A stretch of DNA of 64,000 nt from Actinomycetota bacterium (lineage in GTDB: Bacteria > Actinomycetota > Actinomycetes > Nanopelagicales > Nanopelagicaceae), in the NCBI GenBank assembly GCA_947372165.1, contig CANBSP010000004.1, positions 62,001-126,000 of the forward strand. Reading direction: 5' to 3'. The notes below the pieces were generated by a model. It searched no databases. It worked only from the letters and a program-made list of their open reading frames with translations, and was not told the DNA's origin. This document shows positions 58,748-64,000 of this stretch, piece after piece. The stretch's first letter is position 1; every line of letters begins with the position of its first letter. The translations under genes were made by a program, and so were the position numbers.

Positions 58748-60577
58748 CCAAATAGTCGCAAGAGGGGGGACCCGAAGAGTCGTAACTTCTCCTGGGAAAG
58801 CCTCGATAGTTTGATTGCTTACTCCGCTTCCGCCGTAGGCAAGTTCATCGGAGTTAAAGATTTCGAGCCATTCTCCAGCAATCGGCAAGTGAAGTGAATA
58901 TTGCTCATGGGGGACTGGCGAGAAGTTTGTAATGCAGACGAGCGGTGTTCCGTTTTCAGACCAACGCGTGAACGCCAAAGTGTTGCCCGCACCATCGTTG
59001 TTCTTAATCCAGGTAAATCCTTCAGGCGAGGTGTCTTTCTGCCAAAGAGCTGGGTTCTCTTTGTAAGCGCTATTTAAGTTGGCAACTGCGCGTTGAACTC
59101 CGGCATGTTCGGCATATTCGGTGAGATGCCAATCAAGTGATCGACTCTCGCTCCACTCTTCACTCTGAGCAAAGTCGCATCCCATAAAGAGCAACTTCTT
59201 TCCTGGATGTGCCCACATAAAACCAAAGAGCGCGCGAAGTGTCGCAAGCTTCTGCCAACGATCTCCTGGGATCTTGGCGACGAGTGATCCCTTGCCATGA
59301 ACAACTTCATCGTGGGAGAGGGGCAGCATAAAGTTCTCGGACCAGGCATAGAGAATTGAGAAGGTCACCTCATCATGGTGATAGACACGATGAATTGGAT
59401 CATGGCTGATGTATTGAAGAGTGTCATGCATCCAGCCCATATTCCATTTAAATCCAAAACCTAAGCCATTTTCTGATGTGGGCTTTGTGACACCGCTCCA
59501 AGCAGTGGACTCTTCGGCAATCATCATGATGCCAGGTGCATTTCGGTAGGCAGTAGCGGTGACCTCTTGAAGAAGGGCGACCGCCTCTAAGTTCTCGCGT
59601 CCGCCGAACTTATTGGGAAGCCATTGGCCATCTTCTCGTGAGTAATCCAGATAGAGCATGGAAGCAACGGCATCAACGCGAATTCCGTCGACGTGGAACT
59701 CTAAGAGCCAGTAAAGAGCAGAGGCGACGAGGAAGTTGCGAACTTCATTTCGCCCATAATTGAAGATGAGCGTTCCCCAATCTGGGTGTTCGCCCAGCCG
59801 AGGATCTTCATGTTCATAGAGGGCTGTGCCATCGAATCGAGCAAGTGCCCATTCATCTTTAGGGAAGTGAGCCGGGACCCAATCAAGGATGACGCCAAAA
59901 CCTGCCCTATGAAGTGCATTGATGAGGTACTTAAAATCATCGGGTGATCCAAAGCGTGATGTTGGAGCGAAGAAGCCAGTGACTTGATATCCCCACGATC
60001 CGCCGAAGGGATGTTCCATCACGGGAAGAAATTGCACGTGCGTGTAGTGCATCGCAGTGAGGTATTCAACGAGCTCGGTTGCGAGTTCGCGATAGGAGAG
60101 ACCTGGTCGCCAAGAGCCAAGGTGCATCTCATAGACGGCGACTGGCGACCGCCATGGCTCGGATTTCTCGCGGCGCGAGATCCAATCGCCATCGTTCCAG
60201 ATGAAATTATTCTCATAAACAATCGAAGCGGTAGTGGGCGGGATCTCACTCTGCCTTGCCATCGGATCGGCGTGATCAACCCAGCGGCCATCGCGACCTT
60301 CGACCGCAAATTTATAACAAGCGCCGGCGCCGAGCCCTGAGATAAATACTTCCCAGATTCCGCTTGAGCCAGATGGTGACATCTTGTCAGAACCCTTAAC
60401 CCAGGAGTTGTGATTACCGATGAGTGAAACGGATCTGGCATTTGGTGCCCAGACCGCGAAAGCAGTCCCTAGGAGTGCGCCAGATTCATCTCGTTGAACA
60501 TGTGCGCCGAGTGCATCCCAGAGACGTTCATGACGACCTTCGCCAATGAGATAGAGATCGAGCTCTTGCAGGCTCAC
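58733..60577 (-). CDS. glgB: 1,4-alpha-glucan branching enzyme GlgB
   Basis: 614 residues. Introduces alpha-1,6 branches into linear glucan. Seen: one N-terminal CBM48 domain (about residues 20-115, GTAFAVWAPNARSVSLIGNHNSW), GH13 barrel with HVQFLPVMEHPFGGSWGYQVTGFFAPTSRFG in parts, nucleophile Asp in VDGIRVDAVASMLYLD (about 304-319), acid Glu in IMMIAEESTAW (about 355-365), and SHDEVVHGKGSL. The additional N1 domain of long GlgB forms is missing, a common short form. Its start overlaps the glgE stop by 4 bp. Confidence 0.95.
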   Translation of the reverse strand: MSLQELDLYLIGEGRHERLWDALGAHVQRDESGALLGTAFAVWAPNARSVSLIGNHNSWVKGSDKMSPSGSSGIWEVFISGLGAGACYKFAVEGRDGRWVDHADPMARQSEIPPTTASIVYENNFIWNDGDWISRREKSEPWRSPVAVYEMHLGSWRPGLSYRELATELVEYLTAMHYTHVQFLPVMEHPFGGSWGYQVTGFFAPTSRFGSPDDFKYLINALHRAGFGVILDWVPAHFPKDEWALARFDGTALYEHEDPRLGEHPDWGTLIFNYGRNEVRNFLVASALYWLLEFHVDGIRVDAVASMLYLDYSREDGQWLPNKFGGRENLEAVALLQEVTATAYRNAPGIMMIAEESTAWSGVTKPTSENGLGFGFKWNMGWMHDTLQYISHDPIHRVYHHDEVTFSILYAWSENFMLPLSHDEVVHGKGSLVAKIPGDRWQKLATLRALFGFMWAHPGKKLLFMGCDFAQSEEWSESRSLDWHLTEYAEHAGVQRAVANLNSAYKENPALWQKDTSPEGFTWIKNNDGAGNTLAFTRWSENGTPLVCITNFSPVPHEQYSLHLPIAGEWLEIFNSDELAYGGSGVSNQTIEAFPGEVTTLRVPPLATIWLARS

Positions 60578-62304
60578 TTAATACTCACATGAGCAATATG
60601 TGCGACAGATCCGTTGGCACCTGTCGGGTCAAGGCTGACAAAACTCTCTTTATGCCAGGTGTGGCGCTTATTGGTGAGAAGATCTGTGACCTCGAAGGAG
60701 TCCGAGCCAAGGCCCAAGTAATAGAGGTTCCAATGAACGGTTGCCTGCTGCATATGAGATGGATCGAGATTGACCACAACAAGAATCAGGTCATCACCTT
60801 CGCGCTTTGAGTAAGCGATAACGTGTTCTGAGTCGGTCTGATGAAATTCAAGGTTTCGAAGTCGTTGTAATGCAGGATGAGCCTTGCGAATCTGATTGAG
60901 CTGAGCAATAAATGGCATAAGCGTCTTGCCACTCTTCTTTGCCGATTCCCAATCTCTTACTTTGATTTCGTATTTCTCGGAGTCGAGGTACTCCTCGCCA
61001 TCGGCCTTGAGGGGAGTGTGTTCATAAAGTTCATAACCTGCATACATACCCCACGATGGTGACATGGTTGATGCCAGAACTGCTCGCAGCGCAAAGATTT
61101 GTGGATTTCCGCTCTGAAGATGGAAGGGCAAGATATCTGGAGTATTCACCCAAAAGTTTGGTCGGAAGAAGCCACTTGTGGTCTTTGCAACTTCGGTTCC
61201 GTATTCGATCAGCTCATGTTTGGTTACACGCCAGGTGAAGTAGGTATAGGACTGTTGGAAGCCGGCCTTACCTAAGCCATGCATCATTGCTGGGCGAGTA
61301 AATGCTTCGGCGAGGAAGATGACATCGGGATATGAGGCATTGATGATCGCAATACATTCCTGCCAGAAGTGGAGCGGCTTAGTATGCGGATTATCCACGC
61401 GGAAGGCGCGAATCCCATGGCCGATCCAGAAGGTGATGATGCGAACTACTTCGGCTAGAAGGCCTTCGTAATCATTATCAAAATTGAGCGGGTAAATATC
61501 CTGATACTTTTTTGGTGGATTTTCGGCGTAGGCGATCGTGCCATCGGCGCGCTTGGTGAACCACTCTTCGTGGCTCTTCGCCCACGGATGATCGGGAGAA
61601 CACTGCAAGGCAAGGTCCAGTGCAATTTCGATCTTGAGTCTCTTGGCAGCTGCTACAAAATCTTTAAAATCTTCAATCGTTCCAAGGTCTGGATTGATCG
61701 CATCATGGCCGCCAGCAGAAGAACCGATACCCCACGGAACACCTGGTTCACCGGGGAGAGCAGTCGTTGAGTTGTTCTTACCTTTACGGAAAGAGAGGCC
61801 GATGGGATGGATGGGCGGAAGGTAGAGGATATCGAATCCCATATCTGCAACGCGTTGGAGTGAGGCTTGAGCGCTCTTGAAGGTTCCGGAAACGATCGTG
61901 CCGTCACTCTTCTTAATAGCGCCTTCACTCCGTGGGAAGAACTCATACCACGATCCAATAAGTGATCGAGGATCTTCGGCACAGATCGGATATTTCTCAG
62001 AGATAGAGGTGATGCCTTTATCGTCGCAGACTTCGATTGCAAAGGACCAGGCACCAAGTTCGGTCGGAGTAAGAACGCCTTCATAACGATCGGTTCCGGG
62101 CCAGATAAGGCGCATTGGATTGCGAGTTACTCTCTTACCGGCGGAATCAAAGAGGAGAGCGAGGACTTCAAAACTCTCGTGTCCTTCACGGAAGACCGTG
62201 GCTGCAATAGTTATTGCTTCATGCGGTATCGCCTTCGCAGCAATGAACTCCCCGCCAAAATAGGTGGTGGGGGAGATATCAACTACTGGAAAGCGGGTGA
62301 TCAT
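60574..62304 (-). CDS. glgE: GlgE maltosyltransferase, compact form
   Basis: Alpha-1,4-glucan:maltose-1-phosphate maltosyltransferase, which extends glucans from trehalose-derived maltose-1-phosphate. 576 residues against about 660-700 in mycobacteria and Streptomyces. Seen: N-terminal beta domain (about 1-110, [20 protein letters not shown]), [33 protein letters not shown], nucleophile Asp in [17 protein letters not shown] (about residue 319), Glu in [12 protein letters not shown] (about 348), and transition-state Asp in [11 protein letters not shown]. The helical insert usual between the beta domain and [10 protein letters not shown] is absent: [16 protein letters not shown] joins them directly. 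Overlaps aceE and glgB by 4 bp each. Confidence 0.94.
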   Translation of the reverse strand: MITRFPVVDISPTTYFGGEFIAAKAIPHEAITIAATVFREGHESFEVLALLFDSAGKRVTRNPMRLIWPGTDRYEGVLTPTELGAWSFAIEVCDDKGITSISEKYPICAEDPRSLIGSWYEFFPRSEGAIKKSDGTIVSGTFKSAQASLQRVADMGFDILYLPPIHPIGLSFRKGKNNSTTALPGEPGVPWGIGSSAGGHDAINPDLGTIEDFKDFVAAAKRLKIEIALDLALQCSPDHPWAKSHEEWFTKRADGTIAYAENPPKKYQDIYPLNFDNDYEGLLAEVVRIITFWIGHGIRAFRVDNPHTKPLHFWQECIAIINASYPDVIFLAEAFTRPAMMHGLGKAGFQQSYTYFTWRVTKHELIEYGTEVAKTTSGFFRPNFWVNTPDILPFHLQSGNPQIFALRAVLASTMSPSWGMYAGYELYEHTPLKADGEEYLDSEKYEIKVRDWESAKKSGKTLMPFIAQLNQIRKAHPALQRLRNLEFHQTDSEHVIAYSKREGDDLILVVVNLDPSHMQQATVHWNLYYLGLGSDSFEVTDLLTNKRHTWHKESFVSLDPTGANGSVAHIAHVSIK

Positions 62305-64000
62305 CCCGAGCCTTCAGTGTTACCTGCATCTGCCGCGCTCACATCGTGAATCTTGTACTTATCCATCGCTTCGCGCAAGACCTTCGCCTTCACATCGCCT
62401 GACTCGACGAGCTGGGCGATCGCGGCAACGGCAATCGATTGAGCATCAACATTGAAGTGGCGACGGAGCGCTCCACGTGTATCAGAGAGGCCGAAGCCAT
62501 CAGTTCCGAGTGAGTAGAACGGCTGCTTGACCCATGGCTGGATCTGATCTTGAACCGCGCGCATGTAATCGCTGACTGCCACGACAGGTCCATCGTGACC
62601 CGCAAGCTTTGATGTGATGTAGGCGGTACGGCGATCATCTGGATTGAGCAAGTTGTGTCGATCAGTGAGTAGACCATCGCGGCGCAACTCGTTCCAAGAG
62701 GTCACAGACCAGACATTGGCGCTGATATCCCACTCTTCTTGCAACATCTTCTGAGCATCAAGGGCCCACTGCATCGAGATACCTGATGCGAGTAGTTGGA
62801 CCTTCCGCTTACCGCTCTTTGCTGGTGAGTAGAGGTAGATGCCCTTCAGGAGGCCTACAACATCAAGACCTTCTGGCTCTGCAGGTTGAACGATCGGCTC
62901 GTTGTAGATCGTGAGGTAGTAGTAAACGTTCTCACTCTTCTCGCCATACATACGGCGAAGACCATCTTTAACAATATGGCCAAGTTCGAAGGCGAATGCT
63001 GGATCGTAGGCAACGACAGCAGGGTTGGTTGCAGCAAGGAGATGTGAGTGACCATCTTCGTGTTGGAGACCTTCACCATTGAGCGTTGTGCGTCCAGCTG
63101 TTGCACCAAGGACGAAGCCGCGAACCATCTGATCTGCAGCAGCCCAGAAGGCATCACCGGTACGTTGGAAGCCAAACATTGAGTAGAAGATATAAATAGG
63201 AATCATCGGTTCATCATGTGTTGCATATGAACTTCCGACTGCTGTGAAGGAGGCGACTGATCCAGCCTCATTAATTCCTTCATGAAGGATGACACCAGCG
63301 GTTGACTCTTTATAGGAGAGCATCAACTCGCGGTCGACCGAGGTGTAGGTCTGGCCATGTGGTGAGTAGATCTTGAGTGTTGGGAAGAGTGAATCCATTC
63401 CGAAGGTACGAGCTTCATCTGGGATGATCGGAACAAAACGAGCCCCGATACCCTCGGCCTTAACGAGATCCTTGAAGAGTCGAACGAAGGCCATGGTGGT
63501 TGCGACGCCTTGCGTACCTGATCCGCGCTTTGCCGAGTCGAAGACTTTATCTTCTGGCATTGGTAGAGCGCGTGATTCTTTGCGACGAGATGGGATTGAG
63601 CCGCCAAGTGCTGCGCGTCGTTCCATCATGTACTTATATTCAGGTGAATCTTCAGCTGGGCGATAGTACGGAGGCAACTTTGCATCGATCAGTTCGTCGG
63701 CAAGTGGGATACCAAGACGGTTCTTAAATGCGACGAGATCTTCGGCGGTCATCTTCTTCATCTGGTGCGTTGAGTTGCGAGCCTCGAACGATGAGCCGAG
63801 GGTCCAACCCTTCACAGTCTTAGCCAAAATCACTGTTGGGCGACCATTATGGGAAGTCGCCTTCTTATAAGCCGCGTAGAGCTTGCGATAATCGTGGCCA
63901 CCGCGTTGTAGCGCCCAAATCTCATCATCAGTCATATGCGCAACGAGCGCGGCACAACGTGGATCGCGGCCAAAGAAGTGTTCGCGCACATAGGCGCCAG
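62301..64000 (-). CDS. aceE: Pyruvate dehydrogenase E1 component AceE (homodimeric), C-terminal part
   Basis: The frame runs off the right edge. 566 of about 900 residues are seen. Homodimeric ThDP-dependent E1 decarboxylating pyruvate. Seen: [16 protein letters not shown] (conserved before the linker), [36 protein letters not shown], whose centre with EGINEAG carries the catalytic Glu, [20 protein letters not shown] (about 255-275 of the part), [22 protein letters not shown] in parts with the His loop, and the C-terminal [21 protein letters not shown]. The N-terminal ThDP-binding half lies outside. The stop shares ATGA with the glgE start. The tail [11 protein letters not shown] is a short unconserved addition. 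Confidence 0.96.
   Translation of the reverse strand, partial: GAYVREHFFGRDPRCAALVAHMTDDEIWALQRGGHDYRKLYAAYKKATSHNGRPTVILAKTVKGWTLGSSFEARNSTHQMKKMTAEDLVAFKNRLGIPLADELIDAKLPPYYRPAEDSPEYKYMMERRAALGGSIPSRRKESRALPMPEDKVFDSAKRGSGTQGVATTMAFVRLFKDLVKAEGIGARFVPIIPDEARTFGMDSLFPTLKIYSPHGQTYTSVDRELMLSYKESTAGVILHEGINEAGSVASFTAVGSSYATHDEPMIPIYIFYSMFGFQRTGDAFWAAADQMVRGFVLGATAGRTTLNGEGLQHEDGHSHLLAATNPAVVAYDPAFAFELGHIVKDGLRRMYGEKSENVYYYLTIYNEPIVQPAEPEGLDVVGLLKGIYLYSPAKSGKRKVQLLASGISMQWALDAQKMLQEEWDISANVWSVTSWNELRRDGLLTDRHNLLNPDDRRTAYITSKLAGHDGPVVAVSDYMRAVQDQIQPWVKQPFYSLGTDGFGLSDTRGALRRHFNVDAQSIAVAAIAQLVESGDVKAKVLREAMDKYKIHDVSAADAGNTEGSG

Overview
The window looks like a stretch of a small-genome actinobacterial chromosome of roughly balanced GC. 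The gene order M16 peptidase-dapB ... thyX-dapA-rnj-ftsK ... rimO-pgsA-cinA-clgR-DUF3046 ... recA-recX-miaA-dapF-hflX is the order known from Streptomyces and its relatives. An actinobacterial-type DUF3046, a DUF4032 gene, the long delta subunit of the ATP synthase, ThyX instead of ThyA, GlgE and homodimeric AceE all agree with this. Many 1-4 bp overlaps between genes and very short intergenic gaps suggest a streamlined, probably freshwater, member (Nanopelagicales/acI-like). That placement is inference. I see no rRNA, tRNA, CRISPR array, IS element or prophage.

Layout. 1-6153: end of an M16 peptidase, dapB, a glutaredoxin, azlCD (reverse), thyX, dapA, rnj. 6207-12898: ftsK, a RodZ-like HTH membrane protein, rimO, pgsA, cinA, a ClgR-like regulator, a TetR-like regulator, DUF3046. 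12954-19334: an apparent accessory block of an MFS carrier, a CitA/CitB-type two-component system (reverse) and a divergent ABC importer of the nitrate/sulfonate/NMT1 class, closed by a strong terminator. 19488-24413: recA with an SOS box and a second damage-type promoter candidate, recX, miaA, dapF, hflX. 24432-34980: a divergent Sua5/YrdC protein, glyA, a WecA-like transferase, atpI-like and atpZ-like genes, then the full F-type ATP synthase operon atpBEFHAGDC.

35000-47006 is the most unusual part. A reverse two-component system faces a 7.55-kb gene for a modular secreted protein (LamG, Ig/MBG, FN3, nine InlB-type repeats, an Ala-rich helix and an OmpA-like C-terminus). It is followed by a truncated NTF2-like fragment and a secreted protein of delta-60 repeats that shares an MBG module and a Pro/Val stalk design with cell-surface proteins.

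47047-64000: murA (reverse, with Asp in place of the catalytic Cys), cobalamin adenosyltransferase, an ABC-2 exporter with a secreted KKPVV-stalk protein, a zinc-ribbon-like protein, an aldehyde dehydrogenase divergent from an alpha/beta hydrolase, an AI-2E family membrane protein, DUF4032, a cysteine-less YbbN, an MFS carrier, and a reverse operon aceE-glgE-glgB with overlapping genes. In this operon glucan synthesis from maltose-1-phosphate is translationally coupled to pyruvate dehydrogenase, and GlgE is an unusually compact form.
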